DNA of 64,000 bases from Xylocopa sonorina. Lineage: Eukaryota; Arthropoda; Insecta; Hymenoptera; Apidae. The DNA is taken from contig NW_027490092.1 in the NCBI RefSeq assembly GCF_050948175.1, positions 1,612,001-1,676,000 on the forward strand, written 5' to 3'. The notes under the pieces are model-generated. The model ran no database searches, was not told where the DNA came from, and saw nothing but the letters and a program-made list of their open reading frames with translations. Of this stretch, positions 26,301 through 39,115 are shown in pieces. Made by a program: the position numbers and the translations under genes. Every line of letters starts with the position of its first letter. Position 1 is the first letter of the stretch.

Positions 26301-29185
26301 AATATTCATTGTGCAGTGTCATGTGTACCTCGTATTCACTTCGAAAGAATGTAAGTGCGACACTTCCTTTCTAGGAAGTAGCGTCTCCAGATGTCTTCTT
26401 ATCGCAGGATTTGAGTTCTAATGCATCTTAAAACGCGATGTCGCATCTCTTTTCTATGTATCATCATAAGATATAATATTCATTGCGAAGTGTCATGTGT
26501 ACCTCGCATTCATTTCAGATGAATGTGAACGCGACACTTCCTTTGTAGGAAATAGCGTTTGCAGATGTCTACGTATCGAAACAATAGTGTTCTAATGCTT
26601 CTTAAATCGCGATGTCGAATCACATTTCTATCTATCCTGATAAGATGTAATATTCATTGTGGAGTGTTATGTTTATCTCATCTATACTTCAAATGAATGC
26701 AAATGCGACAGTTCCTTACTAGGAAATAGTGTTTGCAGATATCTACGTATCGAAGCAATAAAGTTCTAAAGCTTCTTAAATCGCGATATCGCATCTCATT
26801 TCTATGTTTCATGATAAGATATAATATTCATTGTGCAGTGTTATGAATACCTCGTATTCACTTCAAAAGAATGTAAATGCGACACTTCCTTGCTAGGATG
26901 TAGCGTTTGCAGATGTCTACGTATCGAAGCAATAGGGATCTAATGCTTCTTAAATCGCCATATCGCTTCTCATTTCTAAGTTTCATGACAATATATAATA
27001 TTCACTGCGAAGTGTCATGTATACATCGCATACCCTTCAAATGAATGTAAATGCGACACTTCCTTGCTAGGAAACAGCGATTGCAGATGTCTCCGTATCG
27101 AAGCAATAGATTTCTAAAGCTTGCTAATACGCGAAATCGCATCTCATATATATGTTTCATGATAATATATAATATTCATTGCGAAGTGTCATGTATACCT
27201 CGCATACACTTCAAATGAATGTAAATGCGACACTTCCTTGCTAGGAAATAGAGTTTGCAGATGTCTACGTATCGTGGCATTAGTGGTCTAATGCTTCTCA
27301 AAACGCGATATCGCTTCGCATTTCTATGTTTCATGATAATATATAATATTCATTGTGAAGTGTCACGTATACTTCGTATTCCTTTCAAAAGAATGTAAAT
27401 GCGACACTCCTTTGTTAGGAAGTAGCGTTTGCAGATGTCTACCTATCGAAGCAATAGTGTTCTAATGCTTCTTAAATCGCCATATTACATCACATTTCTA
27501 TGTTTCGTGATGAGATATAATATTCATTGTGGAGTGTTATGTATACCTCGTATTCGCTTTAAAAGAATGTAAATGCGACACTTCCCTGCTGGGAAATAGC
27601 GTTTGCCGATGTCTACGTATCGAAGCAATAGATTTCTAATGCTTCTTAATTCGTCATATCGTATCTCATTTCTATGTTTCATGATAAGATATAATATACA
27701 TTGCGAAGTGTCACGTATACCTCGTATTCCTTTTAACAGAATGTAAATGCGACACTTCCTTGCTAGGAAGTAGCGTTTGCAGATGTCTACTTTTCGAAGA
27801 AATAGTGTTCTAATGCTTCTAAAATCGCCATATTACATCACATTTCTATGTTTCATGATAAGATATAATACTCATTGTGCAGTGTTATGTATATCTCGTA
27901 TATACTTCAAATGGATGTAAATGCGACACTTCCTTGCTAGGAAATAGCGTTTGCAGATGTCTACGTATCGTGTCATTAGGGTTCTAGTGCTTCTCAAAAC
28001 GCGATATCGCATCTCGAAACATAGAAATGAGATGATAAGATATAATATTCATTATGGAATGTTATGTGTACCTCGTATTCGTTTCGAAAGAATGTAAATG
28101 CGACACTTTCTCGCTAGGAAGTAGCGTTTGCAGATGTCTACGTATCGAAGCAATAGATTTCTAATGCTTCTTAAATCGTCATATCGCATCTCATTTTTAT
28201 GTTTCATGATAAGATATAATATACATTGCGAAGTGTCACGTATACCTCGTATTCCTTTCAAAAGAATGTAAATGCGACACTTCCTTGCTAGGAAGTAGCG
28301 TTTGCAGATGTCTACGTATCGAAGCAATAGTGCTCTAATTCTTCTTAAATCGCGATATCGCATATCATCTCTATGTTTCATGATAAGATATAATATTCAT
28401 TGTGCAGTGTTATGTATATCTCGTCTATACTTCAAGTGGATGTAAATGCTTCAATTTCTTGCTAGGAAATAGCGTTTGCAGATGTCAACGTATCGAAGTA
28501 ATAGACATCAAATTCTTCATAATTCGCCGTATCGCATCTCATTTCTATGTTTCATGATAAGATATAATATTCATTGCGAAGTGTCATGTATACCTTGTAT
28601 TCCTTTCAAAAGAATGTAAATGCGACACTTCCTTGCTAGGAAGTAGCGTTTGCAGATGTCTACGTATCGAAGAAATAGTGTTCTAATGCTTCTTAAATCG
28701 CCATTTTACATCAGATTTCTATCTTTCATGATAAGATATAATATTCATTGTGGAGTGTTATGTATACCTCGTATTCACTTCAAAAGAATGTAAATGCGAC
28801 ACTTCCTTGCTAGTAAATGGCGTTTGCAGATGTCTACGTATCGAAGAGATAGTGTTCTAATGCTTCTTAAATCGTCATATTACATCAGCTTTCTATGTTT
28901 CATGATAAGATATAATATTCATTGTGGAGTGTTATGTATACCTCGTATTCACTTCAAAAGAATGTAAATGCGACACTTTCTTGCTAGTAAATGGAGTTTG
29001 CAGATGTCTACGTATCGAGGCAGTAGAGTTCTAGTGCTTCTTAAATCGCCATATCGCATCTCATTTCAATGTTTCATGATAAGATGTAATATTCATTGTG
29101 CAGTGTTATGTATATCTCGTCTATACTTCAAATGGATGTAAATGCGACACTTCCTTGCTAGGAAATAGCGTTTGCAGATGTCTAC
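26300..29185 (+). repeat. Type 2 satellite block
   Basis: About 16-17 units with CGAAGCAATAG or close relatives, entered near 26,300 in a TTGTGCAGTGTCATG unit and left near 29,185 where ATCGTAGCAATAGAGTGC begins. It includes units with GCGTCTCCAG, CTATCCTGATAAG and TTACATCAC. It holds the micro-inversion at 28,016-28,031. Confidence 0.83.
28010..28034. other. Micro-inversion forming a 6-bp-arm hairpin
   Basis: All sibling units read CATCTC followed by ATTTCTATGTTTC here. This unit reads CATCTC, then GAAACATAGAAATGAG, then ATGATAAG. Bases 28,016-28,031 are the reverse complement of the expected CTCATTTCTATGTTTC, with the CTC before it kept, giving a net gain of 3 bases. The result is an inverted repeat, CATCTC and GAGATG, around a 13-base loop. 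The sister copy near 42,275-42,300 has the ordinary sequence and the inter-copy offset changes by exactly 3 across the site, so the event postdates the duplication. It is the only reversed satellite segment I found. Confidence 0.93.
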
Positions 29186-31026
29186 GTATCGTAGCAATAG
29201 AGTGCTAGTGCTTCTTAAAACGGGATATCGCATCTCATTTCTATGTTTCATGATAAGATATTATATTCATTGCGAAGTGTCATGTATACCTCGTACTCAC
29301 TTCTAATGAATGTAAATGCGACACTTCCTTGCTAGGAAATAGCGTTTGCAGATCTCTACGTATCGAAGCAATAGAGTTCTAATGCTTCGTAAATCGCGAT
29401 ATCGAATCCCATTTTGTGTTTCGTGATGAGTTATAATATTCATTGCGAAGTGTCGTGTATACCTCATATTCACTTCAAAAGAATGTAAATGCGACACTTC
29501 CATGCTAGGAAATAGCGTTTGCAGATGACTACGTATCGAAGCAATAGATTTCTAATGCTTGTTAAAACGAGATATCGCATCTCATTTGTATGTTTCATGA
29601 TGAGATATAATATTCATTGCGAAGTGTCATGTATACCTCGTATGCACTTCAAAAGAATGTAAATGCGACACTTCCATGCTAGGAAATAGCGTTTGCAGAT
29701 GACTCCGCATCGAAGCAGTAGGGTTCTAATGCTTCCTAAATCCCGATATCGCATATCATTTCTATGTTTCATGATAAGATATAATATTCATTGCGATGTG
29801 TCACGTATACCTCGCACACAGTTCAAATGAATGTAAATGCGACACTTCCATGCTAGGAAATAGCGTCTGCAGATGTCTACGTATCGTAGCAATAAAATTC
29901 TAATGCTACTTAAATCGCGATATCGCATCTCATTTATATGTTTCGTGAAAAGATATAATTTTCATTGCGAAGTGTCATGTATACCTCGTAGTCGCTTGAA
30001 AAGAATGTAAAAGCGACTATTCCTTGCTAGGAAATAGCGTTTGCAGATGCCTACGTATCGTAGCAATAAAATTCTAATGCTACTTAAATCGCGATATCGC
30101 ATCTCATTTATATGTTTCGTGAAAAGATATAATTTTCATTGCGAAGTGTCATGTATACCTCGTAGTCGCTTGAAAAGAATGTAAAAGCGACTATTCCTTG
30201 CTAGGAAATAGCGTTTGCAGATGCCTACGTATCGTAGCAATAGAGTCCTAATGCTTCTTAAAACGAGATATCGCATTTCATTTCTATGTTTCGTGATAAG
30301 ATATAATATTCATTGCGAAGTGTCAGGTATACCTCGTATTCACATCAAAAGAATGTAAATGCGACGTTTCCATCCTAGGAGGTAGCGTTTGCAGATGTCT
30401 GCGTATCGTAGCAATAGAGTTCTAACGCTACTTAAAACGCGATATCGCATCTCTCTTCTATGTTTCATGATAAGATATAATACTCATTACGAAGTGTCAT
30501 GTATACCTCGTATTCACTTCAAAAGAATGTAAATGCGACTACTGCCTGCTAGGAAATAGCGTTTGCAGATGTCTACGTATCGTAGCAATAGGTTTCTAAT
30601 GCTACTTAAATCGCGATATCGCATCTCATTTCCATGTTTCGTGATGAGTTATAATATTCATTGCGAAGTGTCGTGTATACCTCGTACTCACTTCAAAAGA
30701 ATGTAAATGCGACACTTCCATGCTAGGAAATGCCGTTTGCAGATGTCTAAGTATCGTTGCAATAGAGATCTAATGTTTCTTAAATCGCGATGTCGCATGT
30801 CATTTCTATGTTTCGCAATAAGATATAATGTTCATTGAGAAGTGTTATGTATACCTCGCATACACTTCAAATGAATGTAAATGCGACAATTCCTTGCTAG
30901 GAAATAGCGATTGCAGGTATCTACGTATCGAAGCAATAGAATTCTAATGCTTCTTAAGACCCGATATCGCATCTCACTTCTATGTTTCATTATAAGATAT
31001 AATATTCATTGCGAAGTGTCATGTAT
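29185..31026 (+). repeat. Mixed-type satellite stretch
   Basis: These units combine CGTAG or CGAAG centres with TTCCATGC, AAATCGCG and GTTTCGTGATGAGTTATAAT, so they fit neither main type. The start (29,190-29,500) matches 31,980-32,280 at an offset of 2,779. The end (30,618-31,026) matches 48,361-48,769 at an offset of 17,743. A perfect one-monomer duplication lies at 29,881-30,228. A 1-bp loss is seen near 29,415 (CCCATTTTGTG against CCCATTTCTGTG). Confidence 0.78.
29881..30228 (+). repeat. Perfect tandem duplication of one 174-bp monomer
   Basis: Bases 29,881-30,054 and 30,055-30,228 are identical, including private variants (CAATAAAATTC, CTCATTTATATG, CTCGTAGTCGCTTG, AAAAGCGACTATTCC, CAGATGCCTAC). 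Adjacent monomers elsewhere in the window usually differ at many positions, so this is a recent single-unit slippage or unequal exchange. Confidence 0.95.
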
Positions 31027-31975
31027 ACCTTGTATTCCTTTCAAAAGAATGTAAATGCGACACTTCCTTGCTAGGAAATAGCGTTTGCAGATGTCTACGT
31101 ATCGATGCAGTCCATTTCTAATTCTTCTTAAAGCGGGATATCGCAACTCATTTCAATGTTTCATGATAAGGTATAATAATCATTGCGATGTGTTATGTAT
31201 TCCTCGTCTACACTTCAGATGAATGTAAGTGCGACAATTCCTTGCCAGGAAATAGCGTTTGCGGATGTCTACGAATCGAAGCAATAGATTTCTAAAGCTT
31301 GCTAATTCGCGAAATCGCATCTCATATCTATGTTTCACGATAATATATAATATACATTGCGAAGTTTCATGTATACCTCGCATACAATTCAAACGAATGC
31401 GAAAGCGACATTTCCTTGGTAGGAAATAGTGTTTGCAGATGTCTACGTATCGAAGAAATAGTGTTCTAATGCTTCTTAAATCGCGATATCGCATCTCATT
31501 TCTATGTTTCATGATAAGATATAATATTCATTGTGCAGTGTTATGAATATTTCGTATTCACTTCAAAAGAATGTAAATGCGACATTTCCTTGCTAGGCAA
31601 TAGCGTTTGCCGATGTCTACGTATCGAAGCAATAGTTTTCTAATGCTTCTTAAATCGTCATATTGCATCTCATATCTACGTTTCATGATAAGATATAATA
31701 TTCATTGCGAAGTGTCATGTATACCTCGTATTCCTTTCAGAAGAATGTAAATGCGACACTTCCTTCCTAGGGAGTAGCGTTTGCAGATGTCTACTTATCG
31801 AACCAATAGATTTCTAATGCATCTCAAATCGCCATGTCGCATCTCATTTCTATGTTTCATGATAAGGTATAATATTCAGTGTGCAGTGTTATGTATACCT
31901 CGTATTCACTTCAAAAGAATGTAAATGCGACACTTCCTTGCTTGGAAATAGCGTTTGCAGATGTCTACGTATCTA
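31026..31975 (+). repeat. Type 2 block, end of the large duplication (left copy)
   Basis: From about 31,080 to 31,970 this matches 46,910-47,800 at an offset of 15,830. Shared variants are GATGCAGTCCATTTC, GGTATAATAATCATTGCG, TCTACACTTCAGATG, TTCACGATAATATATAAT and CTAGGCAATAGCG. The match stops at TACGTATC near 31,974, where the sequence jumps into a mixed-type unit. Confidence 0.83.
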
Positions 31976-31986
31976 GACTAGTGCTA
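31968..31986. other. Out-of-register satellite junction (4 bp lost)
   Basis: The left side matches the 47.8-kb copy up to TACGTATC. The right side matches 29,205 onward (AGTGCTAGTGCT, then AAAACGGGATATC). Between them lie only a few bases, TAGACT, and the unit is 4 bases short. Other block boundaries in the window keep the 174-bp register, so this one looks like end joining rather than homologous exchange. Confidence 0.75.
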
Positions 31987-32280
31987 GTGCTCCTTAAAAC
32001 GGGATATCGCATCTCATTTCTATGTTTCATGATAAGATATTATATTCATTGCGAAGTGTCATGTATACCTCGTACTCACTTCGAAAGAATGTAAATGCGA
32101 CACTTCCTTGCTAGGAAATAGCGTTTGCAGATCTCTACGTATCGAAGCAATAGAGTTCTAATGCTTCGTAAATCGCGATATCGAATCCCATTTCTGTGTT
32201 TCGTGATGAGTTATAATATTCATTGCGAAGTGTCGTGTATACCTCGTATTCACTTCAAAAGAATGTAAATGCGACACTTC
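31975..32280 (+). repeat. Mixed-type stretch, copy of 29.2-29.5 kb
   Basis: Matches 29,196-29,501 at an offset of 2,779. Shared variants are AAAACGGGATATC, GATATTATATTC, CTTCGTAAATCGCG, ATCGAATCCCATTT and GTTTCGTGATGAGTTATAAT. It passes into type 1 near 32,280 with GCGTCTGCAGATGTCTAGG, a variant repeated in the next unit 174 bases later. Confidence 0.8.
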
Positions 32281-33439
32281 CATGCTAGGAAATAGCGTCT
32301 GCAGATGTCTAGGTATCGTAGCAATAGAGTTCTAATGCTTCTTAAAACGCGATATCGCATCTCACATCTATGTTTCATGATAAGATATAATATTCATTGC
32401 GAAGTGTCATGTACGCCTCGTATTTACTTCAAAAGAATGTAAATGCGACACTTCCATGCTAGGAAATAGCGTCTGCAGATGTCTAGGTATCGTAGCAATA
32501 GAGTTCTAATGCTTCTTAAAACGCGATATCGCATCTCACTCCAATGTTTCATGATAAGATATAATATTCATTGCGAAGTGTCATGTATATCTCGTATTCT
32601 CTTCAAACGAATGTAAATGCGACACTTCCATGCTAGGAAATAGCGTTTGCCGATGTCTACGTATCGTAGCAATAGAGTTTTAATGCTTCTTAAAACGCGA
32701 TATCGCATCTCACTGCTATGTTTCATGAGAAGATATAATATTCATTGCGAAGTGTCATGTATATCTCGTATTCACATCAAAAGAATGAAAATGCGACACT
32801 TCCATGCTAGGAAATAGCGTTTACAGATGTCTACGTATCGCAGCAGTAGGGTTCTAATGCTTCTTAAAACGCGATATCGCATCTCACTTCTATCTATCAT
32901 GACAAGATATAATATTCATTGCGAAGTGTCATGTATACCTCGTATTCACTTCAAAAGAACGCAAATAAGACACTTCCATGCTAGGAAATAGCATTTGCAG
33001 ATGTCTATGTATCGTAGCAATAGAGTTCTAATGTTTCTTAGAACGCGATATCGCATCTCACTTCTATGTTTCACGATAACATATAATATTCATTGCGAAG
33101 TGTCATGTATACCTCGTATTCACTTCAAAAGAATGTAAATATGACACTTCCATGCTAGGAAATAGCGTTTGCAGATGTCTACGTATATTAGCAATAGAGT
33201 TCTAATGCTTCCCAAAACGCGGTATAGCACCTCATTCCTATGTTTCATGATAAGATATAATATTCATTGCGAAGTGTCATGTATATCTCGTATTCACTTC
33301 AAACGAGTGTAAATGCGACACTTCCATGCTAGGAAATAGCGTTTGCAGATGTCTACGTATCGTAGCAATAGAGTTCTAATGCTTCTTAAAACGCGATATC
33401 GCATCTGACTGCTATGTTTCATGAGAAGATATAATATTC

Positions 33440-36400
33440 ATTATGGAGTGTTATGTATACCTCGTACTCACTTCAAAAGAATGTAAATGCGACCCTCCCA
33501 TCCTAGGAAATAGCGCTTGCAGATGTCTACGTATCGTAGCAATAGATTTCTAATGCTTCTTAAAACGAGATGTCGCATCTCATTTCTATGTGTCATGATC
33601 AGATTTAATATTCATTGCGAAGTGTCATGTATACCTCGTATTCACTTCAAAAGGATGTAAATGCGACACTTCCTTGCTAGGAAATAGAGTTTCCAGATGA
33701 CTACGTGTCGAAACAATAGAGTTCTAATGATTCTTAAAATGCCATATCGCATCTCACTTCTATGTTTCATGATAAGATATAATATTCATTGCGAAGTGTC
33801 ATGTATATCTCGTATTCACTTCAAACGAATGTAAATGCGACACTTCCATGCTAGGAAATAGCGTTTGCAGATGTCTACGTATCGTAGCAGTAGAGTTCTA
33901 ATGCTTCTCAAAACGCGATATAGCACCTCATTCCTATGTTTCATGATAAGATATAGTATTCATTGCGAAGTGTCATGTATATCTCGTATTCACTTCAAAA
34001 GAATGTAGATGCGACACTTCCATGCTAGGAAATAGCGTTTGCAGATGACTACGTATCGTAGCAATAGAGTTCTAATGCTTCTTAAAACGCGATATCGCAT
34101 CTCACTGCTATGTTTCATGATGAGATATAATATTCATTATGGAGTGTTATGTATACCTCGTACTCACTTCAAAAGAAAGTAAATGCGACCCTTCCATGCT
34201 AGGGAATAGCCTTTGCAGATGTCTACGTATCGTAGCAATAGAGTTCTAATGCTTCTTAGAACGCGACATCGCATCTCACTTTTATGTTTCATGATAAGAT
34301 ATAATATTCATTGCGAAGTGTCATGTATACCTCGTATTCACTTCAAAAGAATGTAAATGCGACACTTCCATGCTAGGAAATAGCGTTTGCAGATGTCTAC
34401 TTATCGTAGCAATAGATTTCTAATGCTTCTCAAAACGCGATATAGCACCTCATTCCTATGTTTCATGATAAGATATAATATTCATTGCGAAGTGTCATGT
34501 ATATCTCGTATTCACTTCAAACGAATGTAAATGCGACACTTCCATGCTAGGAAATAGCGTTTGCAGATGTCTACGTATCGTAGCAATAGAGTTCTTATGC
34601 TTCTCAAAACGCGATATAGCACCTCATTCCTATGTTTCATGATAAGATATAATATTCATTGCGAAGTGTCATGTATATCTCGTATTCACTTCAAACGAGT
34701 GTAAATGCGACACTTCCATGCTAGGAAATGGCGTTTGCAGATGTCTACGTATCGTAGCAATAGAGTACTAATGCTTCCTAAAACGCGATATCGCATCTCA
34801 CTTTTATGTTTCATGATAAGATATAATATTCATTGCGAAGTGTCATGTATACCTCGTATTCACTTCAAAAGAATGTAAATGCGACCCTCCCATCCTAGGA
34901 AATAGCGCTTGCAGATGTCTACGTATCGTAGCTATAGATTTCTAATGCTTCTTAAAACGAGATGTCGCATCTCATTTCTATGTGTCATGATCAGATTTAA
35001 TATTCATTGCGAAGTGTCATGTATACCTCGTATTCACTTCAAAAGGATGTAAATGCGACACTTCCTTGCTAGGAAATAGAGTTTCCAGATGTCTACGTGT
35101 CGAAACAATAGAGTTCTAATGATTCTTAAAATGCCATATCGCATCTCACTTCTATGTTTCATGATAAGATATAATATTCATTGCGATGTGTCATGTATAT
35201 CTCGTATTCACTTCAAACGAATGTAAATGCGACACTTCCATGCTAGGAAATAGCGTTTGCAGATGTCTACGTATCGTAGCAGTAGAGTTCTAATGCTTCT
35301 CAAAACGCGATATAGCACCTCATTCCTATGTTTCATGATAAGATATAGTATTCATTGCGAAGTGTCATGTATATCTCGTATTCACTTCAAAAGAATGTAG
35401 ATGCGACACTTCCATGCTAGGAAATAGCGTTTGCAGATGACTACGTATCGTAGCAATAGAGTTCTAATGCTTCTTAAAACGCGATATCGCATCTCACTGC
35501 TATGTTTCATGATGAGATATAATATTCATTATGGAGTGTTATGTATACCTCGTACTCACTTCAAAAGAAAGTAAATGCGACCCTTCTATGCTAGGGAATA
35601 GCCTTTGCAGATGTCTACGTATCGTAGCAATAGAGTTCTAATGCTTCTTAGAACGCGACATCGCATCTCACTTTTATGTTTCATGATAAGATATAATATT
35701 CATTGCGAAGTGTCATGTATACCTCGTATTCACTTCAAAAGAATGTAAATGCGACACTTCCATGCTAGGAAATAGCGTTTGCAGATGTCTACTTATCGTA
35801 GCAATAGATTTCTAATGCTTCTCAAAACGCGATATAGCACCTCATTCCTATGTTTCATGAGAAGATATAATATTCATTGCGAAGTGTCATGTATATCTCG
35901 TATTCACATCAAAAGAATGTAAATGCGACACTTCCATGCTAGGAAGTAGCGTTTGCAGATGTCTACGTATCGTAGCAATAGAGTTCTAATGCTTCTCAAA
36001 ACGCGATATAGCACCTCATTCCTATGTTTCATGATAAGATATAATATTCATTGCGAAGTGTCATGTATATCTCGTATTCACTTCAAACGAATGTAAATGC
36101 GACACTTCCATGCTAGGAAATAGCGTTTGCAGATGTCTACGTATTGTAGCTATAGAGTTCAAATGCTTGTTAAAACGCGATATAGCACCTCATTCCTATG
36201 TTTCATGTTAAGATATAATATTCATTGCGAAGTGTCATGTATATCTCGTATTCACTTCAAACGAATGTAAATGCGACACTTCCATGCTAGGAAATAGCGT
36301 TTGCAGATGTCTACGTATTGTAGCTATAGAGTTCTAATGCTTGTTAAAACGCGATATCGCATCTGACTGCTATGTTTCATGAGAAGATATAATATTCATT

Positions 36401-37700
36401 ATGGAGTGTTATGTATACCTCGTACTCACTTCAAAAGAATGTAAATGCGACCCTCCCATCCTAGGAAATAGCGCTTGCAGATGTCTACGTATCGTAGCAA
36501 TAGATTTCTAATGCTTCTTAAAACGAGATGTCGCATCTCATTTCTATGTGTCATGATCAGATTTAATATTCATTGCGAAGTGTCATGTATACCTCGTATT
36601 CACTTCAAAAGGATGTAAATGCGACACTTCCTTGCTAGGAAATAGAGTTTCCAGATGACTACGTGTCGAAACAATAGAGTTCTAATGATTCTTAAAATGC
36701 CATATCGCATCTCACTTCTATGTTTCATGATAAGATATAATATTCATTGCGATGTGTCATGTATATCTCGTATTCACTTCAAACGAATGTAAATGCGACA
36801 CTTCCATGCTAGGAAATAGCGTTTGCAGATGTCTACGTATCGTAGCAGTAGAGTTCTAATGCTTCTCAAAACGCGATATAGCACCTCATTCCTATGTTTC
36901 ATGATAAGATATAGTATTCATTGCGAAGTGTCATGTATATCTCGTATTCACTTCAAAAGAATGTAGATGCGACACTTCCATGCTAGGAAATAGCGTTTGC
37001 AGATGACTACGTATCGTAGCAATAGAGTTCTAATGCTTCTTAAAACGCGATATCGCATCTCACTGCTATGTTTCATGATGAGATATAATATTCATTATGG
37101 AGTGTTATGTATACCTCGTACTCACTTCAAAAGAAAGTAAATGCGACCCTTCCATGCTAGGGAATAGCCTTTGCAGATGTCTACGTATCGTAGCAATAGA
37201 GTTCTAATGCTTCTTAGAACGCGACATCGCATCTCACTTTTATGTTTCATGATAAGATATAATATTCATTGCGAAGTGTCATGTATACCTCGTATTCACT
37301 TCAAAAGAATGTAAATGCGACACTTCCATGCTAGGAAATAGCGTTTGCAGATGTCTACTTATCGTAGCAATAGATTTCTAATGCTTCTCAAAACGCGATA
37401 TAGCACCTCATTCCTATGTTTCATGATAAGATATAATATTCATTGCGAAGTGTCATGTATATCTCGTATTCACTTTAAACGAGTGTAAATGCGACACTTC
37501 CATGCTAGGAAATAGCGTTTTCGGATGTCTACGTATCGTAGCAATAGAGTTCTAATGCTTCCCAAAACGCGATATAGCACCTCATTCCTATTTTTCATGA
37601 TAAGATATAATATTCATTCCGAAGTGTCATGTATATCTCGTATTCACTTCAAACGAGTGTAAATGCGACACTTCCATGCTAGGAAATAGCCTTTGCAGAT
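33440..37700 (+). repeat. 8/9-monomer higher-order repeats (1,392 and 1,566 bp)
   Basis: The rare unit with CCCTCCCATCCTAGG and GCGCTTGCAG lies at 33,493, 34,885 and 36,451, spacings of exactly 8 and 9 monomers. The next unit carries GTGTCATGATCAGATTTAAT each time, followed by GAGTTTCCAGATG with CGAAACAATAG, then ATATAGTATTCATTG, then GACATCGCATCTCAC. The unit order is the same in all three copies, with one extra monomer in the second period. Confidence 0.88.
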
Positions 37701-38664
37701 GTCTACGTATCGTAGCAATAGAGTTCTAATGCTTCTTAGAACGCGACATCGCATCTCACTTTTATGTTTCATGATAAGATATAATATTCATTGCGAAGTG
37801 TCATGTATACCTCGTATTCACTTCAAAAGAATGTAAATGCGACACTTCCATGCTAGGAAATAGCGTTTGCAGATGTCTACTTATCGTAGCAATAGATTTC
37901 TAATGCTTCTCAAAACGCGATATAGCACCTCATTCCTATGTTTCATGATAAGATATAATATTCATTGCGAAGTGTCATGTATATCTCGTATTCACTTCAA
38001 ACGAATGTAAATGCGACACTTCCATGCTAGGAAATAGCGTTTGCTGATGTCTACGGATCGTAGCAATAGAGTTCTAATGCTTCTCAAAACGCGATATAAC
38101 ACCTCATTCCTATGTTTCATGATAAGATATAATATTCATTGCGAAGTGTCATGTATATCTCGTACTCACTTCAAAAGAAAGTAAATGCGACCCTTCCATG
38201 CTAGGGAATAGCCTTTGCAGATGTCTACGTATCGTAGCAATAGAGTTCTAATGCTTCATAGAACGCGATATCGCATCTCACTTTTATGTTTCATGATAAG
38301 ATATAATATTCATTGCGATGTGTCATGTATACCTCGTATTCACTTCAAAAGAATGTAAATGCAACACTTCCATGCTAGGAAATAGCGTTTGCAGATGTCT
38401 ACGTATCGTAGCAATAGAGTTCTAGTGCTTCTCAAAACGCGATATAGCACCTCATTCCTATGTTTCATGATAGGATATAATATTCATTGCGAAGTGTCAT
38501 GTATATCTCGTATTCACTTCAAACAAATGTAAATGCGACACTTCCATGCTAGGAAATAGCGTTTGCAGATGTCTACGTATTGTAGCTATAGAGTTCTAAT
38601 GCTTGTTAAAACGCGATATCGCATCTGACTGCTATGTCTCATGATAAGATATAATATTCATTGC

Positions 38665-38718
38665 GAAGTGTCATGTATATCTCGTATTCACTTCAAACGA
38701 GTGTAAATGCGACACTTC
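38665..38718. repeat. 8-bp inverted repeat spanning the unit boundary (example)
   Basis: GAAGTGTC at 38,665-38,672 is the exact reverse complement of GACACTTC at 38,711-38,718, with 38 bases between. The same pair is present in most type 1 units (for example 37,795-37,802 with 37,841-37,848). It is broken in many type 2 units, where one arm reads GGAATGTT or GACAATTC. It could form a cruciform or present a dyad; no function is shown. Confidence 0.8.
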
Positions 38719-38841
38719 CATGCTAGGAAATAGCGTTTGCAGATGTCTACGTATCGTAGCAATAGAGTTCTAATGCTTCTTAAAACGCGATATCGCATCT
38801 CACTGCTATGTTTCATGATAAGATATAATATCCATTATGGA
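38668..38841 (+). repeat. Representative type 1 monomer
   Basis: This unit sits close to the type 1 consensus and shows the landmarks in order. An A-rich tract lies near unit positions 28-40. GACACTTC at 44-51 pairs with GAAGTGTC, which spans the unit boundary. TTCC...GGAA lies at 49-62, the dyad CTACGTATCGTAG at 80-92 and the palindrome GCGATATCGC (an EcoRV site) at 120-129. An AT-rich tail follows, with ATAAGATATAATAT at about 151-164. My hand-built consensus contains 31 C, 30 G and 9 CpG. No internal half-unit repeat is obvious, so 174 bp appears to be the basic period. Confidence 0.85.
38747..38759. repeat. Dyad CTACGTATCGTAG (example)
   Basis: A 5-bp stem (CTACG and CGTAG) around TAT. 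It is present in most type 1 units. The CGAAG and CGTGTCATTAG variants of type 2 destroy the right arm, so presence or absence of this dyad is one of the clearest differences between the two types. Confidence 0.8.
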
Positions 38842-39115
38842 GTGATATGTATACCTCGTACTCACTTCAAAAGAAAGTAAATGCGACCCTTCCATGCTAG
38901 GGAATAGCCTTCGCAGATGTCTACGTATCGTAGCAATAGAGTTCTAATGCTTCATAGAACACGATATCGCATCTCACTTTTATGTTTCATGATAAGATAT
39001 AATATTCATTGCGAAGTGTCATGTACACCTCGTATTCACTTCAAAAGAATGTAAATGCAACACTTCCATGCTAGGAAATAGCGTTTGCAGATGTCTACGT
39101 ATCGTAGCAATAGAG

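Larger units (their letters stand above)
24850..29185 (+). repeat. Large segmental duplication, left copy (main part)
   Basis: This region is collinear with 39,116-45,180 in pieces. Offsets are 14,266 up to about 26,400, 14,614 at 26,370-27,485, 14,266 then 14,263 at 27,841-28,650, and 16,003 at 28,860-29,180. The offset changes correspond to a two-monomer duplication in the right copy (near 40,647), two extra monomers in this copy (27,490-27,840), the 3-bp gain at the micro-inversion and the trimer expansion at 43.0-44.9 kb in the right copy. Diagnostic variants include GCTACGAAATAGC (24,979) and GCGTCTCCAGATGTCTTC (26,381). Confidence 0.87.

Noticed and set aside
28016..28031. Insertion of a mobile element at the inverted segment
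   Set aside because: The 16 bases are the reverse complement of the resident sequence, with no foreign DNA and no target-site duplication beyond the kept CTC.
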